A stretch of 64,000 nucleotides of DNA from Nordella sp. HKS 07 (GTDB lineage Bacteria; Pseudomonadota; Alphaproteobacteria; Rhizobiales; Aestuariivirgaceae), in NCBI RefSeq assembly GCF_011046735.1, contig NZ_CP049258.1:1816001-1880000 (forward strand). The letters are read 5' to 3'. Shown here piece by piece: positions 7,132 through 15,167 of this stretch (position 1 is its first letter; every line of letters starts with the position of its first letter). The notes under the pieces were generated by a model. The model was not told where the DNA came from, did not search any database, and saw only the letters and a program-made list of their open reading frames with translations. The position numbers and the translations under genes were made by a program.

Positions 7132-9293
7132 GAGGGACCTCCACGCAATCTCAACGCATTCGCCACGACGACGATCGACGAGGCCGACATGGCAAGTGCC
7201 GCCAGCAAGGGCGTGACATAGCCGGCCATGGCGAAGGGTAGAGCCAGCACATTATACAGTATGGCGAGCGCGAAATTCTGTCCCACGAGCCGCCGTGCAT
7301 CGCGGGCGATGCGGATGGCGAGCGGCACGGCGGTGAGCGCGCGATGCAGGAAGACGAAATCGGCGGCATTGCGGCCGATATCGGCAGCACTGGCCGGCGC
7401 CATCGAAACGTGAGCGCGCGCCAGCGCCGGAGCATCATTGAGGCCATCGCCCACCATGAGCGCCTTGCCGAGCCCCGCGACATACTCCGTCTTTTCCTTG
7501 GGCAACATGGCGCCCATAGCCTCTTCGATGCCGAGCCCGTCGGCGACGCGCCGTACGATCGGGCGCGCGTCGCCTGAGAGAATAAGGGGCGCGATACCCA
7601 TGGCACGGAGCTCGCGCACCGCCTCCGATGCACGGGGCCTGAGGTCGTCCTCGAAGGTGACGCTGGCGATTGGCTTACCGTCCTCGGTAAGGACCGTCGC
7701 TTCCCCGTCATCGCCGCCCGCCCAGGCGCCTCGGCCGAGCCGGTAGAAATGTCCCTCGATCCTCGCCTCGAGGCCTGAGCCCGGAATTTCGACGAAGTCC
7801 GTCACGGTGCGGCGACTACCGTCGCCATGAAGTGCCAGTGCCCGGCAGAGCGGATGATTGGACTGCTGCGCCAGGGCGGCGGCAATTGCGAGCGCGCGCC
7901 TGTCGACCGCATCTTCATCGATGAGGCGCGGATGGCCGAGAGTGAGCGTGCCGGTCTTGTCGAAGGCGACCTGGTCGATCTCCGCCAAACGCTCCAGGGC
8001 GGCGCCGTCCTTGACCATGATGCCGCTCTCGAACAGGCGCCGGGCCGCCACCGCCTGGACGATCGGCACCGCCAGTCCGAGCGCGCAGGGGCAGGTGATG
8101 ATGAGCACCGCGATGGCGACGCTGATCGAGCGGTGCCAGTCGCCGGTGGCGATGAGCCAGCCGATGAGGGTCAGCAGAGCCAAGGCATGCACGACCGGCG
8201 CATAGTAGCCAGCGGCCCGATCGGCGAGCCGGCGATAATGGCCGCGGCTGCTTTCAGCCGCCTCCATCAGCTGGGTCATCTCGGCGAGAAAGGAATTTGC
8301 GACGCTCGTTTGCGCCCTGAGCGTGAACGCCCCGGTGAGATTGAGCATGCCCGACCGGAGCTTGTCGCCCGCCGCCACCTTATGCGGCCGGGTCTCGCCG
8401 GTAGCGAGCGAGCAGTCGATATCGGATTGCCCGCCCTCGACGACGCCGTCGACCAGAATGCGCTCACCCGGCGTGACCTGCAGCAGCATGCCGGGCTCTA
8501 TTGCCTGGGCCGGCAGGTAGTCACGACCGCCGTCGGCGCGGATAACGGTGGCGCCGCGCGGGGTGAGCTGCGCGAGGCCCTGCACCGCTGAACGCGCTTT
8601 TTCGCGCATCAGGTGATCGAGCGTCCGGCCGATCAGCAGAAAGAAGAGGAGCGAGGTGGCCGCGTCGAAATAGGCATGTGGGCCGCCGATGACCGTGTCG
8701 TAGAGGCTCAGACCGAAAGCGAGGACCACGCCGATGGATATGGGCACATCCATATTGGTGCGGCCCTTCCGCAGCGCCGACCACGCGGAAAAGAAGAAAA
8801 TGCGGCCCGAGTAGAGCAGGGCCGGAAGCGCGAGCCCGGCGGAAATCCAATGGAAGGCTTGGCGCGTACCGGGCTCCGCGCCCGACCAGATCGACACCGA
8901 CAGCAGCATGATGTTCATGGAGCAGAAGCCGGCGACGGCCATGGCGCGGATGAGCCGCGCCAATTGCGGATCACTGCGCTCCTCGGGCGCGAAGAGATGG
9001 GCGTCATAGCCCAGCTCGCGCAAGGTCTCGATGATCGGCGGCGCCTTCTCGCCCCGCCATTTGACGGCGACCCGCTTGCTCGACAGATTTACGCGCGCCG
9101 CCTCGACGCCATCGACGTGTTTGAAGGCGCCTTCGATGGCCCCGATGCAGTGGGCGCAGTGAATGCCTGGGACGGAAAGATCGCTTTGGCGCAGGCCTTC
9201 GCCCAGATCGCGGCTGGCGAGGGCGACCTCGTCGGTGGACGGTGGCGCCAGAAGCTCGGCGCCGGCCACCGCCGCCTGGCCGCAGCAGCTCAT
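7128..9293 (-). CDS. ccoI: P1B-type copper ATPase CcoI/FixI
   Basis: Copper-transporting ATPase of 721 aa that supplies copper for cbb3 oxidase assembly. A cysteine-rich start (MSCCGQ) precedes a heavy-metal-associated domain with CAHC at 46-49. The membrane CPC motif is at 401-403, the phosphorylated aspartate in DKTGT at 445-449, followed by the SNHPLC histidine-proline motif and the GDGLNDAPAL hinge. Context in the cco operon (ccoS after, oxidase genes before) separates it from general CopA exporters. It overlaps both neighbours by 4 bp. Confidence 0.95.
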   Translation of the reverse strand: MSCCGQAAVAGAELLAPPSTDEVALASRDLGEGLRQSDLSVPGIHCAHCIGAIEGAFKHVDGVEAARVNLSSKRVAVKWRGEKAPPIIETLRELGYDAHLFAPEERSDPQLARLIRAMAVAGFCSMNIMLLSVSIWSGAEPGTRQAFHWISAGLALPALLYSGRIFFFSAWSALRKGRTNMDVPISIGVVLAFGLSLYDTVIGGPHAYFDAATSLLFFLLIGRTLDHLMREKARSAVQGLAQLTPRGATVIRADGGRDYLPAQAIEPGMLLQVTPGERILVDGVVEGGQSDIDCSLATGETRPHKVAAGDKLRSGMLNLTGAFTLRAQTSVANSFLAEMTQLMEAAESSRGHYRRLADRAAGYYAPVVHALALLTLIGWLIATGDWHRSISVAIAVLIITCPCALGLAVPIVQAVAARRLFESGIMVKDGAALERLAEIDQVAFDKTGTLTLGHPRLIDEDAVDRRALAIAAALAQQSNHPLCRALALHGDGSRRTVTDFVEIPGSGLEARIEGHFYRLGRGAWAGGDDGEATVLTEDGKPIASVTFEDDLRPRASEAVRELRAMGIAPLILSGDARPIVRRVADGLGIEEAMGAMLPKEKTEYVAGLGKALMVGDGLNDAPALARAHVSMAPASAADIGRNAADFVFLHRALTAVPLAIRIARDARRLVGQNFALAILYNVLALPFAMAGYVTPLLAALAMSASSIVVVANALRLRGGPS

Positions 9294-10078
9294 CTCATCG
9301 CCTTGTAGGCATGCCAGGTGGCATGGCCAAGCACGGGAAACACGATGATGAGACCGATGAGAGCCGTGGCCACGCTCAACAGGAACAACGCCAGCACGAT
9401 GGCGCCCCAGGCGATCATCACGGGCAGGTTGCTCCAGACGAGCGAGATGCTTCTGCCCATGGCGGTGAAGGCATCGACATCCTCATCGAGCAGCATCGGG
9501 ATGGAGAAGGTGCTGATGGCGAAGGAGAAGGCGGCGAAGATCCCGCCGATCACCGAGCCGACCAGCAGCATGGCCCAGCCGGTCCAGGTGGTGAACAGCA
9601 TCGGGGTGATGTGATGGAGGCCCGGAAACGGGGTGAGCCCGAAGAACAGCGCATAGATCAGCACCGCGGCACGCATCCACAGGAGCATCAAACCGCACAG
9701 GATCGCGCCGGTGAACCAGATCTGACCGCCCGAGCGCGCCTTGACGAAAATCATCCGAAGAAGCGAGACGGGTTGCTTATTGGCGAGCGCGCGGCTTTTT
9801 TCATAAAGGCCGACGGCGAGGATCGGCCCCATCACCATGAAGCCGGCGAGCGCCGGGAAAAGAATGTAATCGTATCCGAGCGCGAAGAGTCCCCAGACGA
9901 TAGCGAGCGACACCGCGAAGACGGCGAGACCATAGGCAAGGCTGGGCCCCGGATGATCGAGGAAGTCGCGCCATCCGGCCTTGAGCCAGCCGACAGCGGC
10001 GCTGGCCGGGAGGTTGCGGCGGTTGCGCTCGATATAGGGCCGCTCGCCGGTCTCATTCATGCTGCTCGAGGCGGTCAT
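9290..10078 (-). CDS. DUF2189 integral membrane protein in the cbb3 operon
   Basis: Membrane protein of about 262 aa with roughly six hydrophobic segments, for example GFMVMGPILAVGLYEKSRAL and SVIGGIFAAFSFAISTFSIPMLLDEDVDAFTAM. I recognise it as a DUF2189-type protein; its function is not known. The start at 10078 (MTASSSMNETG) has an AGGGAGA ribosome binding site, and the longer open frame overlaps the preceding small gene. It sits where ccoG/ccoH are usually found and is translationally coupled to ccoI, which suggests a role in oxidase biogenesis or metal handling. That role is inference from position only. Confidence 0.8.
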   Translation of the reverse strand: MTASSSMNETGERPYIERNRRNLPASAAVGWLKAGWRDFLDHPGPSLAYGLAVFAVSLAIVWGLFALGYDYILFPALAGFMVMGPILAVGLYEKSRALANKQPVSLLRMIFVKARSGGQIWFTGAILCGLMLLWMRAAVLIYALFFGLTPFPGLHHITPMLFTTWTGWAMLLVGSVIGGIFAAFSFAISTFSIPMLLDEDVDAFTAMGRSISLVWSNLPVMIAWGAIVLALFLLSVATALIGLIIVFPVLGHATWHAYKAMR

Positions 10079-10091
10079 CCTGATCTCCCTT

Positions 10092-10277
10092 TCAGCAGGC
10101 GGCCTTCGCCACCTGATAGATGCCTTCACCCTTCTGATGCGGCACGCAATCGGGCTGCGACGTCACCGCCACATAAATGAGGTGCGCATTCGCGGCGACG
10201 AAGATGGCGACGCATAGCCCCGCCAGCGCGTAGGCGAGGAACCGCCAGGACAAGCGCCTCTCGCCGAGCGCGGTCAT
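10092..10277 (-). CDS. Small membrane-anchored protein with paired cysteines, cbb3 operon
   Basis: Protein of 61 aa: a basic start (MTALGERRLSWRF), one transmembrane helix (residues about 13-32) and a probable periplasmic tail carrying SQPDCVPH and the C-terminal AAC. Two cysteines and a histidine outside the membrane could bind copper or haem or form a disulphide. The start overlaps the ccoP stop by 4 bp. I recall similar short proteins in rhizobial oxidase operons but cannot name the family. It is far shorter than FixH/CcoH (about 160 aa). Confidence 0.75.
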   Translation of the reverse strand: MTALGERRLSWRFLAYALAGLCVAIFVAANAHLIYVAVTSQPDCVPHQKGEGIYQVAKAAC

Positions 10278-11152
10278 TGGAGCGGCCCCAGCCCGTCGAC
10301 ATAGAGCGCCAGGATCTTGATATCGACGGGCGAGAGCCTGGTGTCCCAATGCGGCATGTGACCTTGCCGGCCCGAATAGACGCTGGTGAAGACGGATTCC
10401 AGATCGCCGCCATAGATCCAGTATTTGTCGGTGAGGTTCGGCGCGCCCATATCCTGCTTGCCTTTGGCGTCATCGCCATGGCAGCTCACGCAATTGGCGG
10501 CGAAGACTTCCTTGCCGGCCTGGATCGCCGGCGCCGCCGCCGGATCATCACCGACGAGGCCGGAGAGGGAACGGACATAGGTGACGACATCACCGATCTG
10601 CGCCGGAGTCAGAACCCCGTCGCGGCCGAAAGCGGTCATCTGCGAGACGCGCGTGCCCTCGTTGGTCGAGTTGATACCGACGCGGATGGTTTCCGCGATC
10701 TTGTCCGGCCCCCCGCCCCACAGCCACGACTTGGCGGCAAGGTTGGGGAAGCCGGGTCCGCCGGTCGCTTTCACGCCATGGCAGGCGGCGCAATTATCCT
10801 CGAATAGTGTACGGCCAGCGAGCGTAACCCGGCCCATGAGCTCGGGATCGGACTTGATGGCGGCGAAATCCATCGTGGCGATTTTGTCGGTCCAGGGCGC
10901 CCGCTCCTGATGGGCCTCCGCGACCTGCCTCGCCACGATCTCGCGCTGGTCGATGCCCAGCAGTCCCTTGGTATAGGTCGTGCCAAGAGGCCAGGCCGGC
11001 ATGAGGATCCAATAGCCGATGGCGAAAAGGGTCGTCGTGATGAGGAAAAACAGCACGACGCGCGGTACCGGCGTATTGAGCTCCTCGATGCCGTTCCATT
11101 CATGACCGGTCGTCGTGCGGCCGGTAATGGGATCACGCTTGCCTATGTCCAC
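10274..11152 (-). CDS. ccoP: cbb3-type cytochrome c oxidase subunit III (CcoP/FixP), dihaem
   Basis: Membrane-anchored dihaem cytochrome c of 292 aa. It begins MDIGKRDPITGRTTTGHEW, the usual CcoP N-terminus, with a helix at about 30-50 and two CXXCH haem sites (CAACH and CVSCH), each followed by a PNL segment and a distal methionine (SQMTAFG and GHMPHW). It passes electrons to CcoO and CcoN. The start is GTG at 11152, overlapping ccoQ by 10 bp. Confidence 0.95.
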   Translation of the reverse strand: MDIGKRDPITGRTTTGHEWNGIEELNTPVPRVVLFFLITTTLFAIGYWILMPAWPLGTTYTKGLLGIDQREIVARQVAEAHQERAPWTDKIATMDFAAIKSDPELMGRVTLAGRTLFEDNCAACHGVKATGGPGFPNLAAKSWLWGGGPDKIAETIRVGINSTNEGTRVSQMTAFGRDGVLTPAQIGDVVTYVRSLSGLVGDDPAAAPAIQAGKEVFAANCVSCHGDDAKGKQDMGAPNLTDKYWIYGGDLESVFTSVYSGRQGHMPHWDTRLSPVDIKILALYVDGLGPLQ

Positions 11153-11337
11153 GGTTTGTCGTCCTTGTCGGAAATGCCGTTTTTGGGTTTGTCATCCTTG
11201 TCGAGAATGCTTTTCTTGGCGCGATCGAACTTAGGGCGATTGGCCGGCCAATAGGCATAGATCACCACGCCGGCCGCCAGCGCGATCAAATAGAAGAGCC
11301 CCCAACTCTTGGCGAAAGCGACGATCATGTCATGCAT
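11143..11337 (-). CDS. ccoQ: cbb3-type oxidase subunit IV (CcoQ/FixQ)
   Basis: Small subunit of about 64 aa with one transmembrane helix (WGLFYLIALAAGVVIYAYWP) and a charged tail containing a repeated DKDDKP motif. CcoQ stabilises the cbb3 complex. ATG 11337 is preferred because a GGGAGA motif lies 6 bp upstream; the in-frame GTG at 11343 would overlap the ccoO stop by 4 bp but has the same motif right against it. Confidence 0.9.
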   Translation of the reverse strand: MHDMIVAFAKSWGLFYLIALAAGVVIYAYWPANRPKFDRAKKSILDKDDKPKNGISDKDDKPWT

Positions 11338-11339
11338 GA

Positions 11340-12074
11340 TCACTCTCCCAGCGTGGTTTGCTCGATATTATGGGCAGCGTCGGTGAGCTTGCCCAGGATC
11401 TGCAGATAGGCAACGATCGCGTCCATTTCGGTGAGACGGCCGGCATTGCCGTCGAAGGCCCGGATATGCGTGGCCGGGCCATAGCGCTCCGCGACGCCCG
11501 CCGCGGCATCGCTGTCGGGCGCGGCCTGGCCGGCGGCGTCCTTCGCCGCATTCTCGATCATCGCATCTGTATAAGGCACGCCGACATCGCGCATCGCCCG
11601 CAGATGTCCCGGAAGATCGTCGACCTTCAGCTCGTCACGCAAGAGCCAGCGATAGGCCGGCATGACCGATTCCGGCACAACGTCGCGCGGATTGTAGAGA
11701 TGCTTGACATGCCAGGCGTCGGAGTATTTCTCGCCGACTCGGGCGATGTCGGGGCCGGTGCGCTTGGAGCCCCACAGCATCGGATGATCATACTGCGATT
11801 CGACCGCCAGCGAATAAGGCCCGTAGCGCTCGACCTCATCGCGCAGAGTGCGGATCATCTGCGAATGACAGGCGTAGCAGCCTTCCCGGATATAGATGTT
11901 GCGCCCGGCCAGCTCGAGCGGCGTATAGACCCGCATGTCGGGCGCCGCTTCGACCGTGCTCTTGATGGTGAAGAGCGGAGCGATTTCGACCAGGCCGCCG
12001 ATCGAGGCGACGATGATGATGGCAAAGACGAAGCGCATCGCGCTGCGTTCAAGTGTGCGGTGGAATTCGGCCAT
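11340..12074 (-). CDS. ccoO: cbb3-type oxidase subunit II (CcoO/FixO), monohaem
   Basis: Membrane-anchored monohaem cytochrome c of 244 aa. One N-terminal helix (about 13-35), then the haem motif in EGCYACHSQMIRTLRDE, with SVMPAYRWL later supplying the likely axial methionine. These are the typical CcoO signatures. A GGGGAG ribosome binding site is 8 bp before the ATG, and ccoN ends 5 bp upstream. Start and length agree with the family. Confidence 0.95.
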   Translation of the reverse strand: MAEFHRTLERSAMRFVFAIIIVASIGGLVEIAPLFTIKSTVEAAPDMRVYTPLELAGRNIYIREGCYACHSQMIRTLRDEVERYGPYSLAVESQYDHPMLWGSKRTGPDIARVGEKYSDAWHVKHLYNPRDVVPESVMPAYRWLLRDELKVDDLPGHLRAMRDVGVPYTDAMIENAAKDAAGQAAPDSDAAAGVAERYGPATHIRAFDGNAGRLTEMDAIVAYLQILGKLTDAAHNIEQTTLGE

Positions 12075-12079
12075 GAGCG

Positions 12080-13738
12080 TTACTCCCCGACCTGCAGGAC
12101 GGGATCGCGGCCATGGCTCGGCCGGTCGAGCTCGCCGCCGCTCTCGGCCTGTTCACGCTTCGCGACGCGGATCGTCATCAGCACATTATATGTGCCGACG
12201 ATCGCGCCCAGCAGGAACAGGAGGCCGCCAAAGGCGCGCGCTATATAATAGGGATGCATCGCGACGAGCGAGTCGATGAAGGAATAGGCGAGCGTGCCGT
12301 TTTCCGTGTAGGTCCGCCACATCAACCCCTGGATGATGCCGGAATTCCACATCGCAAAGACGTAGATGACGGTGCCGGCAAGCGCGAGCCAGAAGTGCAC
12401 TTCCACGAGGCGGGCCGAATACATCGCCTCCCGTTTCCACATCCATGGCACCAATGCATAGATCGAGCCGAAAGTGATCATCGCCACCCAGCCGAGCGCG
12501 CCGGCATGTACATGGCCGACAGTCCAGTCGGTGTAATGCGACAGTGAATTGACCGCGCGGATGGCAAGGAACGAGCCCTCGAAGGTCGAGATGCCGTAGA
12601 AGACGGCGGCGACCATCATGAAGCGCAAGGTGGCGTCGTCGCGCACCTTGTGCCAGGCGCCGTTGAGGGTGGCGAGCGCGTTGCCGGCCGATGCCCAGGA
12701 CGGCACCAGAAGCACGATCGAGAAGGTCATGCCGAGCGTCTGGACCCATTGCGGCAGCGCCGTGTAGTGCAGATGGTGCGAGCCCGCCCACATATACATG
12801 AAGGTGATGCCCCAGAAGCTGATGATCGAAAGCCGGTAGGAGAAGATCGGCCGGCCGGCGCGCTTCGGCAGGTAGTAATAGAGCATGCCGAGGAAGCCCG
12901 CGGTGAGGAAGAAGGCCACCGCATTATGCCCGTACCACCATTGCGTCATCGCATCCTGGACGCCGGAGAACAGCGAGTAGCTTTTGTACCCGCCGAACGA
13001 CACCGGCACCGCCAGATTGTTGACGATGTGGAGGATCGCCACCACCAGGATGAAAGCCATGTAGTACCAGTTCGCAACATAGATATGCGGTTCCTTGCGG
13101 CGCGCCAGCGTGCGGATATAGATCAGGAAATAGACGACCCAGACGATGACCAGCCAGAGATCGGCATACCATTCGGGTTCGGCATATTCTTTCGACTGGG
13201 TGATGCCCATCATATAGCCGGTGGCGGCCACGAGGCAGAACAGATTGTAGCCGATGAGCACGAACCATGGGCTCAGCTGATCCGGCAGGCGCGCGCGAGA
13301 CGTGCGCTGCAGCACATGGAAGGACGTGGCGATCAGCGCATTGCCGCCGAAGCCGAAAATGACGCCGCTGGTGTGGATCGGCCTGAGCCGGCCGAAGCTC
13401 GCCCAGCCGGCATCGAAGGTGAGATCGGGCCAGGCCAGGAGAGCCGCCACCCACACGCCGACGAGCATACCGGCAATGGCCCAGAGCATGGCGAGCACGA
13501 TCCCGGCCTTGGTCGGATCATCATAATAATGCTCGAACTGCGCCGGATCGGGCTCGGGCGCGTCAAATTTGCGCAGGAGCGGAATACCGATGCCGACAGA
13601 GAAGGCGATGACCAGGAGGCCATGCAGTCCGAACGGCGTGCCGCGCCCCGCCACCGCCATGGCAAGGCCCAGAACCGTCATAAGGATGAGGAGGATAAAC
13701 GCCAATTGGCGCTCGGCGCTGGTCAATCGCGCAATCAT
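12080..13738 (-). CDS. ccoN: cbb3-type cytochrome c oxidase subunit I (CcoN/FixN)
   Basis: Catalytic haem-copper subunit of 552 aa with about twelve or more helices. Conserved histidine patches are present: RPIHTSGVIFGFGGN (low-spin haem), WYGHNAVAFFLTAGFLG (copper B with its Tyr nearby), GSHHLHYTALP and WTVGHVHAGALGW. It reduces oxygen at high affinity and pumps protons, supporting microaerobic respiration. First gene of the leftward operon ccoN-O-Q-P-orf61-DUF2189-I-S. A FixK/FNR-type box lies 90 bp upstream, which predicts induction when oxygen is low. Confidence 0.96.
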   Translation of the reverse strand: MIARLTSAERQLAFILLILMTVLGLAMAVAGRGTPFGLHGLLVIAFSVGIGIPLLRKFDAPEPDPAQFEHYYDDPTKAGIVLAMLWAIAGMLVGVWVAALLAWPDLTFDAGWASFGRLRPIHTSGVIFGFGGNALIATSFHVLQRTSRARLPDQLSPWFVLIGYNLFCLVAATGYMMGITQSKEYAEPEWYADLWLVIVWVVYFLIYIRTLARRKEPHIYVANWYYMAFILVVAILHIVNNLAVPVSFGGYKSYSLFSGVQDAMTQWWYGHNAVAFFLTAGFLGMLYYYLPKRAGRPIFSYRLSIISFWGITFMYMWAGSHHLHYTALPQWVQTLGMTFSIVLLVPSWASAGNALATLNGAWHKVRDDATLRFMMVAAVFYGISTFEGSFLAIRAVNSLSHYTDWTVGHVHAGALGWVAMITFGSIYALVPWMWKREAMYSARLVEVHFWLALAGTVIYVFAMWNSGIIQGLMWRTYTENGTLAYSFIDSLVAMHPYYIARAFGGLLFLLGAIVGTYNVLMTIRVAKREQAESGGELDRPSHGRDPVLQVGE

Positions 13739-13821
13739 GATGCTGTTGCCCCCGTAGCCAAGATGATCATCATGTGATCCCCCCTTGCACCATCCCTAGA
13801 CGAGAGCCCCTCAGCCCGTCT

Positions 13822-13835
13822 TTGATCTGGCGCAA
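13822..13835. promoter_or_regulatory. FixK/FNR box upstream of ccoN
   Basis: TTGAT-CTGG-CGCAA fits the FNR/FixK consensus of TTGAT or TTGCG paired with its complement four bases on. The centre is 90 bp before the ccoN ATG, leaving room for a start site near 13787 at the usual -41.5 distance. The rest of the gap to the hlyD-like gene at 14070 (13836-14069) shows no gene, and I see no clear promoter or repeat in it. Confidence 0.75.
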
Positions 13836-14069
13836 ATTCGAGCGCCGGCCCTGGTCAGGCTCCATTCAAGCACGAGTTGGCCGCCAGCGCAAAACCTCCA
13901 TCCCCAGTTGCGCACTGGCATTTCACTGAACTTTCGACTTTTTGGATGCATTTGAAAGCTAGGCTGGGCTCTGGTCGGCTTAGGAGCATTCGCCCGTATT
14001 GCCTTGAGCCAAAACTCCGCCGATGATGCCTGAGGGTGGAGGTTCCACCTGTCACGACCGAGGGTCGCC

Positions 14070-15167
14070 GTGGAAAAGCCAGTCGAGCTTCCCCCCACTG
14101 AGCGCATGAAACCGCCGGGCCAGCCAGGCGCCGCGTCGCCCCCTCCCCCGGAGTCGCCGCGACGGCCACCGAAGAAGGCGCCGGCCTCCGGCTGGATCGC
14201 ACCGTTCCTTGTCGCCCTGGTCTCGCTGGCGATCGCCGCGCTTTCGATCTGGTATCTCATTCATCCGGAACCCCTGATCATCCAGGGCGAAGTCGACGCC
14301 ACCCGCATCGACATCGCGGCGCGTGTCGATGGACGGGTGAGCGAGGTACTGGCCGAGCGGGGCCGGAATGTCGACTCGGGCGCCGTTCTGGTGAAGATCG
14401 ACAATCCCGAGACGCTCGCCAGGCACGAACAGGCCGTTGCGGCCAAAGCGGTCGCCGAGGCGCAGCTCGCCAATATCGCGGCGGGCACGCGGGCGGAGGT
14501 CATCGCGCAGCGCAAGGCGGCGCTCGAGCGGGCGCAGGCGGGCGTCATCCTCGCTCAGAAGACATTCGACCGGGTCAGTCAGCTCGTGACGCGCGGCAAC
14601 GCCCCGCAATCCAGGCTCGATCAGGTGTCGGACGAGTTGCATGAGGGCCAACGCAGCGTCGACCAGGCCCAGTCCACCTATGATCAGGCCGTCAATGGCT
14701 ATACGGCCGAAGAGCGCCAGATCGCCGTGGCCAATGTGGACAAGGCCGCGGCCGACATCGCCGCGGCGCAATCCATCATCGATCAGATGTCCGTCTACGC
14801 GCCCGTCGCCGCGCAGGTCTATCAGCGCAATATCGAACCGGGCGAATATGTCTCTCCCGGCGCCACCCTGGTGACGCTGATCGATCTCCGCGACCTCTGG
14901 ATCCATTTCGACCTCCGGGAGGATCTCGTACGGGACATCAAGGTAGGCGACAGGTTCACGGTCCGCATTCCCGCGCTTGCCGACCGGGAGGTGCCGGTCG
15001 AGGTGAAGCTGATCGCCACCAAAGGCGAATATGCGAGCTGGCGTGCCACCCGTGCGACCGGCGATTTTGACCTGCGCACATTCGCCATTCGCGCCTATCC
15101 GGTCACACCGGTGCCGGAGCTCAGACCTGGCATGAGCGCCTATCTCGATTGGCGCGCGCGCCAATGA
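14070..15167 (+). CDS. HlyD-family membrane fusion protein (periplasmic adaptor)
   Basis: Adaptor of about 365 aa linking an inner-membrane exporter to the outer membrane. A proline-rich cytoplasmic start precedes one helix (about 43-63), then a lipoyl-like half (IAARVDGRVSEVLAERGRNVDSGAVLVKID), a long coiled-coil hairpin (about 105-230) and the second lipoyl/beta-barrel half (SVYAPVAAQVYQRNIEPGEYVSPG). The start is a GTG with a GAGGG motif; ATG 14106 is an alternative. It overlaps the next gene by 4 bp. First of two HlyD genes flanking an ABC-2 permease. Confidence 0.88.
   Translation: MEKPVELPPTERMKPPGQPGAASPPPPESPRRPPKKAPASGWIAPFLVALVSLAIAALSIWYLIHPEPLIIQGEVDATRIDIAARVDGRVSEVLAERGRNVDSGAVLVKIDNPETLARHEQAVAAKAVAEAQLANIAAGTRAEVIAQRKAALERAQAGVILAQKTFDRVSQLVTRGNAPQSRLDQVSDELHEGQRSVDQAQSTYDQAVNGYTAEERQIAVANVDKAAADIAAAQSIIDQMSVYAPVAAQVYQRNIEPGEYVSPGATLVTLIDLRDLWIHFDLREDLVRDIKVGDRFTVRIPALADREVPVEVKLIATKGEYASWRATRATGDFDLRTFAIRAYPVTPVPELRPGMSAYLDWRARQ

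Noticed and set aside
7128-9293. General copper-resistance exporter CopA
   Set aside because: Operon position between DUF2189 and ccoS and the N-terminal arrangement favour CcoI/FixI.
12650-13777. Rightward open frame of 375 codons
   Set aside because: Antisense to ccoN, with no motifs; the ccoN strand carries all haem-copper histidines.
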